Origin: Amycolatopsis decaplanina DSM 44594
Lineage (GTDB): Bacteria; Actinomycetota; Actinomycetes; Mycobacteriales; Pseudonocardiaceae
Direction of reading: 5' to 3'
Assembly (NCBI RefSeq): GCF_000342005.1
Contig: NZ_AOHO01000068.1
Location: 355,461-419,460 of the forward strand
DNA: 64,000 nt
Part shown: positions 23,933-31,887 of the stretch, piece by piece
Position numbering within the stretch: the first letter of the stretch is position 1
Layout: every line of letters begins with the position of its first letter
Notes under the pieces: model-generated
What the model saw: the letters and a program-made list of their open reading frames with translations, nothing else
Databases searched by the model: none
What the model was told of the DNA's origin: nothing
Position numbers and translations under genes: made by a program

Positions 23933-25372
23933 ATGCAGAACGTCTTGCCCGCGCCGGAGAAGACCGGGCTGAACATCTCGGCGTTGCACTGGGCGGGTTT
24001 CCTCGGAATCGCCGTTCTGGTGCTGGTCACCTCCGGGATCGGCCTCCCTTCGGTGCTGGTGGTGGCCCTGGGCGTCGCCGGGATGGCCACCCTCGTGCTG
24101 TCCTGGCTGGGCATCGGACGGCTCGCCGCCGGACTGCCCGAGCGGCGGCTGTACTGGATCGCGGTCTCGTGGTGCGCGCCACTGCTGTTCGCGCGCCCGC
24201 TGTTCAGCGGCGACATCAACAGTTACCTGGCGCAAGGCCTGATCGCGGCCAAGGGATTCGACACCTATCTCGTGGGGCCGGCGGAAGCGCTCGGCGCCGA
24301 TTCGCCGGTGACGATGGCGGTCAGCCACTACTGGCGGGACACGCCCGCGCCGTACGGTCCCGCGTTCGTCGCGCTGGCCCGCACGATCGCCCACGTTGCC
24401 GGGGACGCCTTCGTGCCGACCGTGCTGCTGCACCGGCTGCTGGGCCTGATCGGGATCGTGCTCATGGCGTGGGCACTCCCCCGGCTCGCCCGCCGCGTCG
24501 GGGTTTCACCGTCGATCGCGCTGTGGCTGGCCCTGCTCAACCCGCTCGTACTGTGGCACGTCGTGGCGGGCGTGCACAACGACGGGCTCATGGTCGGGCT
24601 GATGGTCGCCGGGCTGGAACTCGTCCTCATGGGCGCGGCGAAGACCGGCGCGGCCCGGCCGTCGCTGATCGCGGCGGGCGTGATCGCGGTGAGCGCGGCC
24701 GCGAACATCAAGATCGTGGCCGTCGCGGGTCTGCTGTTCGTCGGCGTCGATCTGTTCCGCCGGGCGACGCCCGCGGGCCGGGTGGCTGTCGCGCTCGGGC
24801 TGCCCGCCGGATTCGCCGCGGTCACCGTGGCGATCTCGCTCGGCAGCGGGCTCGGTTTCGGCTGGGTGCGCGTGCTGTCCGGGGTTTCCGGGCAGGTCCA
24901 CAGCTGGATGGCGCCCACCAACGAACTCGGCTTCCTCGTCGGCGGGGTGGGCAAGATCTTCGGGGCGGACCTGACCGACGGCGCGATCAAGGTCTTCTCG
25001 ATCGTCGGCGCGATCCTCGGCCTCGCCGTCGGCGCCAGGCTGTTGTGGCTCACGTACCGCGAGAAGCTGCACCCCCTCCATGGCGCTGGGCTGACCTTCG
25101 CCGCGATGCTGGTCCTCGGGCCGGTCGTGCAGCCCTGGTATCTCTTGTGGACGGTCGCGCTGCTGGCCGTGAGCCTGACGACCGGCCGAGGTCGCTGGAT
25201 CCTCGCCGTCGTCAGCGCGGTGTTCGGCGTTCTGCTCCCGCCCGCGAACGGTGGCGCCGTGTCGTTGGCGCTGGGTTACCTGATCGCCGTCGTGCTCGTC
25301 GGCGGCACTTTGTTCGTGCTCAAGCGAAAAGGTCTCTTGCCGGAGATCAGGTTACGCAAGAGCCGGACGTAA
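23933..25372 (+). CDS. mptB: Polyprenol-phosphomannose-dependent alpha-1,6-mannosyltransferase
   Basis: 479 residues, about 12-13 membrane helices, GT-C fold. The first external loop has FARPLFSGDINSYLAQG with the acidic catalytic-type D, followed by TPAPYGPAFVALA. LNPLVLWHVVAGVHNDGLMVGL is the diagnostic MptB segment, and GPVVQPWYLLWTVAL lies near the end. MptB extends the alpha-1,6-mannan core of lipomannan/lipoarabinomannan using polyprenyl-phosphate mannose at the outer membrane face. It is monocistronic and overlaps the convergent SRPBCC gene by 97 bp. The family is confined to actinobacteria, supporting the taxonomic placement. Confidence 0.88.
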   Translation: MQNVLPAPEKTGLNISALHWAGFLGIAVLVLVTSGIGLPSVLVVALGVAGMATLVLSWLGIGRLAAGLPERRLYWIAVSWCAPLLFARPLFSGDINSYLAQGLIAAKGFDTYLVGPAEALGADSPVTMAVSHYWRDTPAPYGPAFVALARTIAHVAGDAFVPTVLLHRLLGLIGIVLMAWALPRLARRVGVSPSIALWLALLNPLVLWHVVAGVHNDGLMVGLMVAGLELVLMGAAKTGAARPSLIAAGVIAVSAAANIKIVAVAGLLFVGVDLFRRATPAGRVAVALGLPAGFAAVTVAISLGSGLGFGWVRVLSGVSGQVHSWMAPTNELGFLVGGVGKIFGADLTDGAIKVFSIVGAILGLAVGARLLWLTYREKLHPLHGAGLTFAAMLVLGPVVQPWYLLWTVALLAVSLTTGRGRWILAVVSAVFGVLLPPANGGAVSLALGYLIAVVLVGGTLFVLKRKGLLPEIRLRKSRT

Positions 25373-25821
25373 CGCCCCCATCGCGCGGGCGTCCGGACCG
25401 TGCCGGTGAGTTCACGTTCGGCGCGGTCCAGGCAATCCTCCAGCAGGGCGTCGTGCAACGGCCGCCACAGCAGCGGATAGGTCATCCAAGCGGGATGCCG
25501 GAGCCGGAGCACCATGAGGTGCGCGAGTTCGGTCTTCCCGGTTTCCGTCGCACGCAGGGTGAATTCGTGGAACCCGTCGAAGCCGCGCGGCGCGGTGAAC
25601 CGGAACCGCACGGACCTTCCGGGTTCGTAAGACTCGACGCGGTACCGCACCGGTCCGTGCCCGCCGGCCGCTCCCACCCCGAGTGCCCGGTCGAACCGCA
25701 TCGGCGGCCAGGCGCCGACGGGCCAGAGCCGGTCGCCGTCCGAGGACAATGTGTCGATCAACGCGCCGGCGCGTTCCTGTGCCACGTCGACGATCCGGTA
25801 GTGCCTGTTCCACACGCGCAT
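25276..25821 (-). CDS. SRPBCC-family protein of a TetR-controlled pair
   Basis: 181 residues from the ATG at 25821, preceded by GGGAGG; longer in-frame starts run into the TetR coding region on the other strand. The START-like fold shows in MRVWNRHYRIVDVAQERAGALIDTL, RYRVESYEPGRSVRFRFTAPRGFDGFHEFTL and a C-terminal helix DALLEDCLDRAERELTG. It is probably a ligand-binding or cyclase-like protein; no catalytic residue is certain. It is divergent from the TetR gene at 25881 with a 15-bp-arm operator between them. Its 3' end overlaps mptB on the opposite strand. Confidence 0.75.
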   Translation of the reverse strand: MRVWNRHYRIVDVAQERAGALIDTLSSDGDRLWPVGAWPPMRFDRALGVGAAGGHGPVRYRVESYEPGRSVRFRFTAPRGFDGFHEFTLRATETGKTELAHLMVLRLRHPAWMTYPLLWRPLHDALLEDCLDRAERELTGTVRTPARWGRYVRLLRNLISGKRPFRLSTNKVPPTSTTAIR

Positions 25822-25837
25822 CGCGCCTCCCAGTTCT

Positions 25838-25876
25838 AGAGACCTTCCCCTAAAACCATAGTAGAGGATAGTCTCT
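25838..25876. promoter_or_regulatory. Shared operator of the SRPBCC/TetR divergent pair
   Basis: Left arm AGAGACCTTCCCCTA (25838-25852) and right arm TAGAGGATAGTCTCT (25862-25876) match as inverted repeats at 12 of 15 positions. They sit in an unusually AT-rich 59-bp gap and end 5 bp from the TetR start codon. This suggests autorepression and joint control of both genes. Confidence 0.75.
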
Positions 25877-25880
25877 GAAA

Positions 25881-26462
25881 ATGGGACGGCCACCGCGGCA
25901 CACCGCCGACGACTTCCTCGACGCCGCCGTGCGGATCTTCGCCGCCGAAGGGGTCGCCGGGGTGACCATGTCGGCCGTCGCCCGTGAGGTCGGCGCGCCG
26001 AGTGGATCGATCTACCACCGCTTCCCCGGACGTCCGGCGCTGCTCGCCGCCGTCTGGCATCGCACCCTGACCCGTTTCCAGCAGGGTTACCTCGAAGCAC
26101 TCGAAGGGGAACCGGTCACCGAAGCCGCCGTCGAAGCCGCCGCACAGGTCGTCCGCTGGTGCCGCGCCCATCCCGCCGAGGGGAAACTGCTCTACGGAGG
26201 CGAAAGCGCGCTCGGCGTCGACGACTGGAGCACCGAAGACCGCGCCCGCGTCGAAGAGGCCAACCACCGCCTCGACGCGGCGATCACCAAGGTCCTGCGG
26301 CGGCTGCGCCCGCTGACCGGACGGAGCACCGACGAACTGATGCTGGCCCTCGTGGACCTCCCCTACGCCGCGGTGAGAAGACATCTCGACCGCGGCGAGG
26401 CGCCGCCGCCGCGCACCATCGACCTGGTGGCCAGGACGACCCGCACACTGCTGGCGGGCTGA
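25881..26462 (+). CDS. TetR-family regulator
   Basis: 193 residues. The TetR_N domain is complete: FLDAAVRIFAAEGVAGVTMSAVAREVGAPSGSIYHRFPGRPALLAAVW (helices 1-4, with the SIYHRF recognition helix end). The C-terminal ligand domain is of ordinary length. The start lies 5 bp from a 15-bp-arm palindrome that also covers the promoter of the divergent SRPBCC gene, so autoregulation is expected. It converges on a LysR gene with a 2-bp gap. The ligand is unknown, presumably the compound bound or modified by the SRPBCC protein. Confidence 0.88.
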   Translation: MGRPPRHTADDFLDAAVRIFAAEGVAGVTMSAVAREVGAPSGSIYHRFPGRPALLAAVWHRTLTRFQQGYLEALEGEPVTEAAVEAAAQVVRWCRAHPAEGKLLYGGESALGVDDWSTEDRARVEEANHRLDAAITKVLRRLRPLTGRSTDELMLALVDLPYAAVRRHLDRGEAPPPRTIDLVARTTRTLLAG

Positions 26463-26464
26463 AG

Positions 26465-27367
26465 TCAGGTCCTGGCAGGGATCACGAGGGAGAACTCCCC
26501 TTCGTCGATCAGGTCGAGCAGCAGCCGGGCTGCCCGGCCGGGCGGGCGCTCGCCCCTGGTCGCGATGGTCAGCGGCCAGGCGAGGCCGGGTTCGTCGAGC
26601 GGGATCGTCCGGACTCCCGACAGCAGCCGGAGATCGGGCACGACGGCGACGCCGAGCCCCGCCGCCACGTAGGCGGGCACGGCGCGCAGGTCGGCGACCT
26701 CGACGATGACCCGCCGCGGTGCCCCGAGCGCCTCGAACGCCCGATCGAGCGCGACCCGGTTGCCGAAGCCGCGCGGATTGTCCACGAACGACTCGCCCGC
26801 GAGGTCCGCCAAGGTCAGCGACCGCCGGTCGCTCAGCCGGTGGCCGTCAGGCAGCACGACGACGAACGGCGCCGAACCGAGCAGTTTGGTGTCGAGCCCG
26901 GCGAGATCGGATTCGGGCAGGCCGAGCAGGGCGATGTCGAGCCTGCCCTGACGCAGGTCCTCGGCCAGTCCGGTCGACCCGGTGATCGACACCGAAACGT
27001 GCAGGTCGACCAGTGGGTACCGCCGATGGAACGCGCCGAGCAGATCGGGCAGATCGAGGTCCCCGACGCTGGTCAAGGTGCCGATGCGGAGACTGCCGCG
27101 CAGCCCGGCGGAGGCGTCGGCGACCACCTCGCGAGCCCTGTCGACAGCCTCCAGTGCGGCCTTGGCCTCGGGCAGGAACACCTTGCCCGCCGGGGAGAGC
27201 TCGACCCTTCGCGTCGAGCGGTCGAACAGCCTGACCCCCAGTTCGCCTTCGAGTGCCTGGATCGTCGCGGAGACGGTGGACTGCACCGCGTACAGACGTT
27301 GAGCGGCGCGGGTGAAACTGAGTTCCTCGGCGACGGCGACGAAGCATTCGAGCTGACGGGTCTCCAC
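26465..27367 (-). CDS. LysR-family regulator (divergent to MFS)
   Basis: 300 residues. The winged helix is METRQLECFVAVAEELSFTRAAQRLYAVQSTVSATIQALEGELG, in which YAVQSTVS is the recognition helix. The type 2 periplasmic-binding-like effector domain runs from about residue 90 (LRIGTLTSVGDLDLPDLLGAF) to the end, with GLGVAVVPDL near 240. Length is standard. It is transcribed away from an MFS exporter gene, with a 16-bp dyad (27383-27398) in the 83-bp gap between them. It most likely activates the exporter in response to the exported compound. Confidence 0.87.
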   Translation of the reverse strand: METRQLECFVAVAEELSFTRAAQRLYAVQSTVSATIQALEGELGVRLFDRSTRRVELSPAGKVFLPEAKAALEAVDRAREVVADASAGLRGSLRIGTLTSVGDLDLPDLLGAFHRRYPLVDLHVSVSITGSTGLAEDLRQGRLDIALLGLPESDLAGLDTKLLGSAPFVVVLPDGHRLSDRRSLTLADLAGESFVDNPRGFGNRVALDRAFEALGAPRRVIVEVADLRAVPAYVAAGLGVAVVPDLRLLSGVRTIPLDEPGLAWPLTIATRGERPPGRAARLLLDLIDEGEFSLVIPART

Positions 27368-27382
27368 GGCGGTCGATTATCG

Positions 27383-27398
27383 CAGTTCCGGATAACTG
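27383..27398. promoter_or_regulatory. LysR-type operator candidate
   Basis: CAGTT-N6-AACTG (27383-27398) lies between the divergent LysR and MFS genes and fits the T-N11-A dyad that LysR proteins recognise. Confidence 0.5.
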
Positions 27399-27450
27399 TG
27401 ACCAGCATTGTTCGTTGGACTTGGATGATCCGAAGATTCACAGTGGAGAC

Positions 27451-28662
27451 ATGCTGAACAGCGTCGCCCTCCCCCATCCCGCGCTCCGGCGGATCAGCCA
27501 CGGCCGTGGTTTTTGGGTCATCGCGGCCGCCTACGCCGCGTCGCTGGCCTTCTCCACCGTCCCCACCCCGCTCTACGTGCTCTACCAGCAGCGTGACGGC
27601 TTCCCGACCTACGTCGTGACCATCGTCTTCGCCGCCTACGCGGTCGGCGTGATGGGCAGCCTGTACCTCGCCGGCCATGTCAGCGACTGGCTGGGACGAC
27701 GGCGGGTGATCCTCGCCGCGACCTTGACCCAGGCGCTTTCCGCGACGCTTTTCCTGGCTTGGCCGGACGTCCCTGGGCTGATCCTGGCCAGGCTCGTCGG
27801 CGGCGCGGGGATCGGCGCGCTGACCGCGACCGCCACCGCGCACCTGTCCGAACTGCGCGCCGTCGCCCGCCCGCGCGAGGACCACGGCCGCGCGGGGCTG
27901 ATCGCGACCGTGGTCAACATGGGCGGACTGTCGCTCGGGCCGTTGTTCGGCGGGGTGTTCGCGAGCTACTCGGCCGAGCCGCTCACGACGCCGTTCGTGT
28001 TCTTCCTGGTTCTGCTGCTCGCCGCGGCCATCGCCGTCGCGCTCGTACCGGAGACGGTGGAACGTGCCGAAGAGCGTCCCGCGTACCGGCCGCAGCGTGT
28101 CTCACTGCCGTCGGGCGCGCGGCCCGCCTTCTTCGGCGCGGCGATCGGCGCCTTCGCGGCCTTCGCGATCACGGGGCTGTTCATGGCGCTGACGCCGACG
28201 TTGCTGGCGCAGGGCATGCACGAGAGTTCGCGGATGCTCGCCGGTCTCGCGTCGTTCTCCGTGTTCGTCGCGGCGGCCGTGGCGCAGGTGGTCTTCGCCG
28301 GTTTGGCCAGGAAAACGCAGCTGCGACTCGGCCTCGGGCTGATGGTGACCGGACTGGTGGCGTTGCCGGTCGCGGTGACGACGTCCCATTTGTGGCTGTT
28401 CCTCGCGGGCGGGATCGTGGCGGGCGCCGGCGTCGGACTGGGCTTCCGCGCGTCGGTGGCCACCGTCGCCGCCCTCGCCGAACCGCCGGCGCGCGGCGAA
28501 GTCCTCGCGGCCCTGTTCCTGGCCGCCTACGCCGGGCTGGTCCTGCCCATCCTCCTCGTCGGGATCGCGCTGATCTGGCTGCCGAGCGCATGGGCGCTGA
28601 TCGGGTTTTCGGTGCTGGAACTGGGTTTGCTCGCCTGGTCGGCGCCCAAGGTGCTCACCTGA
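27451..28662 (+). CDS. MFS transporter (LysR-controlled)
   Basis: 403 residues from the ATG at 27451, chosen for the GGAG 5 nt upstream. Twelve membrane segments. The N-terminal half has SLAFSTVPTPLYVLYQQRDG and, in loop 2-3, the MFS signature GHVSDWLGRRRVIL (G-x-x-x-D-x-x-G-R-R). Helix 4/5 carries ARLVGGAGIGALTATAT. It belongs to the drug/metabolite:H+ antiporter type. No substrate is evident. A strong hairpin terminator (28680-28723) follows, isolating it from the guanidine-riboswitch gene downstream. Confidence 0.87.
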   Translation: MLNSVALPHPALRRISHGRGFWVIAAAYAASLAFSTVPTPLYVLYQQRDGFPTYVVTIVFAAYAVGVMGSLYLAGHVSDWLGRRRVILAATLTQALSATLFLAWPDVPGLILARLVGGAGIGALTATATAHLSELRAVARPREDHGRAGLIATVVNMGGLSLGPLFGGVFASYSAEPLTTPFVFFLVLLLAAAIAVALVPETVERAEERPAYRPQRVSLPSGARPAFFGAAIGAFAAFAITGLFMALTPTLLAQGMHESSRMLAGLASFSVFVAAAVAQVVFAGLARKTQLRLGLGLMVTGLVALPVAVTTSHLWLFLAGGIVAGAGVGLGFRASVATVAALAEPPARGEVLAALFLAAYAGLVLPILLVGIALIWLPSAWALIGFSVLELGLLAWSAPKVLT

Positions 28663-28679
28663 CCGTCCACAGTGGCGCG

Positions 28680-28723
28680 CCCGCGTGGTGACCCTCGTCA
28701 AACCCGAGGGTGCTCCACGCGGG
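28680..28723 (+). terminator. Terminator after the MFS gene
   Basis: CCCGCGTGG (28680-28688) pairs with CCACGCGGG (28715-28723) and, inside, ACCCTCG pairs with CGAGGGT around a short loop. This is a long GC-rich hairpin 17 bp after the MFS stop. A GTCCACAGTGG motif precedes it at 28665. Confidence 0.75.
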
Positions 28724-28764
28724 CAATGTGCCATCCTGGTCGTGGAACCTCGTGATCGAGGTCC

Positions 28765-28807
28765 CCGGACGAGTGGGTGCCGTACCCGGCCAGCGACAAG
28801 ACGGCGC
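28765..28807 (+). ncRNA. Guanidine-III riboswitch (formerly ykkC-III)
   Basis: The 43-nt sequence begins CCGGACGAG, has GTGCCGTACCCGG in the middle and ends GACAAGACGGCGC. This is nearly the known class III guanidine aptamer (for example from Thermobifida). GTGCCGT pairs with ACGGCGC as the stem, and the 5' CCGG pairs with the internal CCGG as the pseudoknot. It ends 3 nt before the GGGAG ribosome site of the downstream SMR exporter gene, so ligand binding can control translation start. Confidence 0.93.
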
Positions 28808-28821
28808 TCTGGGAGCGCGTC

Positions 28822-29136
28822 ATGTCGTGGCTTGTCCTGATCGTTTCGGGTGTGCTGGAAGCCGTGTGGGCCACCGCCCTCGGCAAATCCGAAGGGTTGT
28901 CCCGGCCGGTGCCGTCGGTGCTCTTCGGCGTGACGCTGGTGGCCAGCATGGTGGGTCTCGCTTACGCGATGAAGGATCTCCCGGTCGGCACCGCCTACGC
29001 GGTCTGGGTCGGGATCGGGGCTTCGCTCACCGTCGCCTACGGCATGTGGTCGGGCGCGGAAACCGTTTCGGTGGCCAGGATTCTGCTGATCGTGGGGATC
29101 GTGGCCTGCGTGGTGGGACTGAAGGTCCTGCACTGA
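28822..29136 (+). CDS. gdx: SMR guanidinium exporter (SugE/Gdx type)
   Basis: 104 residues, four membrane helices. MSWLVLIVSGVLEAVWATAL opens the protein with the membrane-embedded E13 required for proton-coupled export, and GKSEGLSRPVPSVLF is the Gdx/SugE-type loop (EmrE-type drug pumps differ here). YAVWVGIGASLTVAYGMW covers helix 3. Gdx proteins exchange guanidinium for protons as dual-topology dimers. The start at 28822 has GGGAG at 28811-28815, directly behind a guanidine-III riboswitch; an earlier in-frame ATG at 28777 lies inside the aptamer and is rejected. Riboswitch class and transporter type agree on the substrate. A palindromic repeat follows the stop by 5 bp. Confidence 0.93.
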   Translation: MSWLVLIVSGVLEAVWATALGKSEGLSRPVPSVLFGVTLVASMVGLAYAMKDLPVGTAYAVWVGIGASLTVAYGMWSGAETVSVARILLIVGIVACVVGLKVLH

Positions 29137-29141
29137 GGAGC

Positions 29142-29186
29142 CTCGTGAGTGGTAAGGACGGTTAGAACCGTCCTTACCACTCACGA
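29142..29186. repeat. 46-bp palindromic repeat, locus 2
   Basis: This copy has the same arms as at 1221-1266 (central AG), the last base of the right arm differing. It lies between the convergent gdx and protease genes, 5 bp after the gdx stop, so it may act as a terminator. Confidence 0.93.
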
Positions 29187-29203
29187 CAACCCCGGCAAAG
29201 AGG

Positions 29204-29240
29204 GACCGCCCCCGGCGCACGGACGACGTCGGGGGCGGTC
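29204..29240. terminator. Terminator after the S1 protease gene
   Basis: GACCGCCCCCG (29204-29214) pairs perfectly with CGGGGGCGGTC (29230-29240) across a 15-nt loop, 43 bp past the end of the opposite-strand protease gene. Confidence 0.65.
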
Positions 29241-29283
29241 GGGCCCGGGCGCACCCCTGCGTGTGGCCCGGACGGCTAGGCGG

Positions 29284-30609
29284 TCAGGCGCGCGCCCAGA
29301 GCGCTGGGACGTTGGGCGGCTCCCAACCTGGCTGAGCGGTGTGACCCTGCAGAGCCCGGTACGTGACACTGTCGTAGGTCACCGTCGCTCCGACTGCGTA
29401 GGTGGTGCCGACGGCCCAGGTTCCACCGGGCGGGTTGTTCGACGTCGTGGTGGTCGGCGTCGTGCTGGACGGCGGGTTCGAACCCGAGGTCACCAGGCGC
29501 AGGCTGTAGACGCTCAGGATCTCCGAGATCGGCTGGAAGTAGAACGTGCCGCCCGAGCTGCAGTTGCCGGAACCACCGGAGGTGACGCCCTGCGCCTGGT
29601 CGCCCGCGAGCCATGAACCACCGGAGTCACCCGGCTCGGCGCAGGCGTTGGTCCGGGTGAGGCCGGAAACGGTGCCCTGCGGGTAATTCACCGACGCGTT
29701 CTTCTCCTGGATGGTGCCGCAGTGCCAGCCCGTCGTGGAACCGGAACGGCAGACCGACGCGCCGATCGCGGCCTCCTGCGAACCCGCCACCGGCACGGTG
29801 CCCGGGTAGCGGTTCACCAGCCCGCGCGGGGTGTTGCCCGCGTCCACGCGGACCCACGCGTAGTCGTTGCCGGGGAAGCTGGAGCCCGCGACGGTCCCGC
29901 TCGGGTTCGATGTCCGCGTCCCGGTGGTGCCGCAGTGCCCCGCGGTCACGAAGCCGCCCTCGACCGAGAAGCCGATCGAACACCGGCCCGAACCGAAGGT
30001 GTAGGCGTTGCCGCCGATGACGTCGATCAGCGGAACCGGGCTTTCGGTGCTGGTCTCGACCCGCACCACGTCGGCGCGGACGCCGGACGCCGTCGCCCAC
30101 GACTTGGCGGCGGCTTCACCACCGGCGTTGGCGAGCACGACGATCGAGTTGGTGGTGGTGTCGACGTACCAGCCGGGCACGGTCTTCGGCGCGCTGGTTC
30201 CCTTGGCGTCCAACGACAACTTCGCCGCGTCGAGCTGAGCGGCGCTCCGCGCGACCGTCTTCGGGGTCGCGCCCGCCGCACGGACGACGCCCTCCAGCGC
30301 CGCGTCGGTGACGGCGACGGTCAGCGTGGTCCCGGCCGCGTCCAGCCACGATCCGGCGTAGGACGGGCCGAGCCGGGTCTTGAGATCGCTGTCGGCGCGG
30401 GCCGCCTTCTGCTCGGCGGCGAGGCGTGTCCTTGCCTGATCCGGGCTGATCTTCAAGTCGCGCGCCAAGGCGGCGACGATCTCCGACTGGACCTGGTCGG
30501 CCGCCGAGGCGGTCTGGCCGGCGCTGGCGCTCGGCGTCAGCGCGACGGCCGTGACCAGACCCGCGCCGGTCAGGGCCGCCGCGGCGGCCGCTACGATCTT
30601 TCGGTTCAT
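29284..30609 (-). CDS. Secreted S1 protease (streptogrisin type) with chitin-binding C-terminus
   Basis: 441-residue preproenzyme. Signal peptide MNRKIVAAAAAALTGAGLVT...ASA; alpha-lytic-type pro-region about residues 45-185 (LGPSYAGSWLDAAGTTLTVAVTD, two-lobed); mature protease from about 195 (IGGNAYTFGSGRCSIGFSV). The catalytic triad is visible as VTAGHC, FPGNDYAWVRVD and AEPGDSGGSWLAG, with three cysteine pairs. A Thr/Pro linker leads to a C-terminal CBM5/12-type chitin-binding module (YAVGATVTYDSVTYRALQGH...PPNVPALW). It is the overall plan of streptogrisin C. It acts outside the cell, probably on protein in chitinous matter. The 134-bp upstream gap carries a perfect palindrome (30676-30693). 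Confidence 0.9.
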   Translation of the reverse strand: MNRKIVAAAAAALTGAGLVTAVALTPSASAGQTASAADQVQSEIVAALARDLKISPDQARTRLAAEQKAARADSDLKTRLGPSYAGSWLDAAGTTLTVAVTDAALEGVVRAAGATPKTVARSAAQLDAAKLSLDAKGTSAPKTVPGWYVDTTTNSIVVLANAGGEAAAKSWATASGVRADVVRVETSTESPVPLIDVIGGNAYTFGSGRCSIGFSVEGGFVTAGHCGTTGTRTSNPSGTVAGSSFPGNDYAWVRVDAGNTPRGLVNRYPGTVPVAGSQEAAIGASVCRSGSTTGWHCGTIQEKNASVNYPQGTVSGLTRTNACAEPGDSGGSWLAGDQAQGVTSGGSGNCSSGGTFYFQPISEILSVYSLRLVTSGSNPPSSTTPTTTTSNNPPGGTWAVGTTYAVGATVTYDSVTYRALQGHTAQPGWEPPNVPALWARA

Positions 30610-30675
30610 TTCAGGCGTTTCCTCACCGCGTTCCGGAAGAAGATCTCGTCCCAGACCGTACGAGGCACCTGCTAC

Positions 30676-30693
30676 AAATGGTACATACCATTT
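30676..30693 (-). promoter_or_regulatory. Operator-like palindrome upstream of the protease gene
   Basis: AAATGGTA-CA-TACCATTT (30676-30693) is a perfect 18-bp palindrome 67-84 bp upstream of the protease start, in an AT-rich patch. A TGGACTGGACC element (30711-30721) beside it recurs at 31750-31760 in front of the LysR gene. Confidence 0.55.
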
Positions 30694-30742
30694 AGGTCAT
30701 ATCCACCCAGTGGACTGGACCTTTTGACGGCTTCCGCGCAGG

Positions 30743-31726
30743 TCAGCCCACACCCGCGTCGGTGTAGTCCACGCCATAACCCGGATTCAGCTCCAGGTAC
30801 TTGGAGTATGCGGGCCGTCTGTCGATCAGTTCGCCGTACACCGCGCGGGACAGCGCGATCATCTCCGCGGCGAAGGGCCCCATCTCCCCTCGCTCCGACC
30901 AGCCGACCAGATTCCGCCAGCTCAGCGGATTCCCCGCGATCGGGACCGCGACGATACCCGGGATCTCGTGGAACAACGGCTGGCACAGCACCACCGCGTG
31001 TCCCGATTCGACCATCTCGATACAGGTCAGCACATCGGTTTCGTACAGCGAACGCGGCGTGAATCCCGACCGGGCGCACGCGGACGCGAAACAGTCGCCG
31101 AAACATCCGTCGCCCGGCGTCGCGCACCACCGTTCGTCCGCGAGCGCGGCGAGTTCCACCTCGTTCTGCTGCGCGCGCTCGTCCCGCGCCGACATCAGCA
31201 CGAACACCGGATGATGCGCGAGCGTCCGCCAGCGGAGACCGGACTCCGGCGGCGGGGCGGCGTCACCGCAGACACCGACGAAGGCGAAGTCCAGCGTGCC
31301 CTCGGCGGTCATGTCCGCGAGTTTGTTGGCCGACCACGACGTATGCGTGGCGACATGGATGTCGGGATGGGTGGTGCCGAGGCGTTGCAGGAGCGCCCCC
31401 AGCATCGGCCCCGTCGCCGAGCCGAGCCGCAGGGTCACCGGCTCACCGGTGCCGGCGTGCTGGGCGAGGCGCGCCGCCTCGTCGTGCAGCGACGACACGG
31501 CGGGGAGCACCATCTTGGCCCTGTCGAGGACGAGGAGGCCGAGCGCGGTCGGCCGGGTCCCCGTGTGATCGCGCAGGAAGAGCTTCCCGCCGAGTGTCCG
31601 TTCGATGCGCTTGAGTTGTGCTGTCAGTGCAGGCTGCGCCATCCCGAGCGTGTTCGCCGCCTTGGTGATACTCCCGAGTTCGGCGATCGCGCACATGATG
31701 CGCAGGTGGCGCAGTTCCAGCTCCAT
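30743..31726 (-). CDS. LysR-family regulator
   Basis: 327 residues. The N-terminus MELELRHLRIMCAIAELGSITKAANTLGMAQPALTAQLKRIERTLG is a standard LysR helix-turn-helix. The effector domain begins around residue 95 (VTLRLGSATGPMLGALLQRL). It ends with a 60-residue tail longer than most LysR proteins (PAYSKYLELNPGYGVDYTD). It lies upstream of the secreted protease gene on the same strand, separated by 133 bp. The two promoters share a TGGACTGGACC element, so this regulator may control the protease as well as itself. Confidence 0.85.
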   Translation of the reverse strand: MELELRHLRIMCAIAELGSITKAANTLGMAQPALTAQLKRIERTLGGKLFLRDHTGTRPTALGLLVLDRAKMVLPAVSSLHDEAARLAQHAGTGEPVTLRLGSATGPMLGALLQRLGTTHPDIHVATHTSWSANKLADMTAEGTLDFAFVGVCGDAAPPPESGLRWRTLAHHPVFVLMSARDERAQQNEVELAALADERWCATPGDGCFGDCFASACARSGFTPRSLYETDVLTCIEMVESGHAVVLCQPLFHEIPGIVAVPIAGNPLSWRNLVGWSERGEMGPFAAEMIALSRAVYGELIDRRPAYSKYLELNPGYGVDYTDAGVG

Positions 31727-31887
31727 CCCTCTACGTTAGTAGACATAACTGGACTGGACCAGACAAACGGTTGAGCCAAATGGCTTCGTATCCCTTGATT
31801 CGCGGAATGCCATCGATGTCAGCAATCCCGGACACGCCGGGCGTGCGGCCGATACTGTCTCCACGGAATCGACGACGAGGGGGTTCA

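Noticed and set aside
28777..28821. Earlier in-frame ATG for the SMR exporter
   Set aside because: It lies within the guanidine-III aptamer; the ATG at 28822 has its own ribosome site and matches the family's N-terminus.
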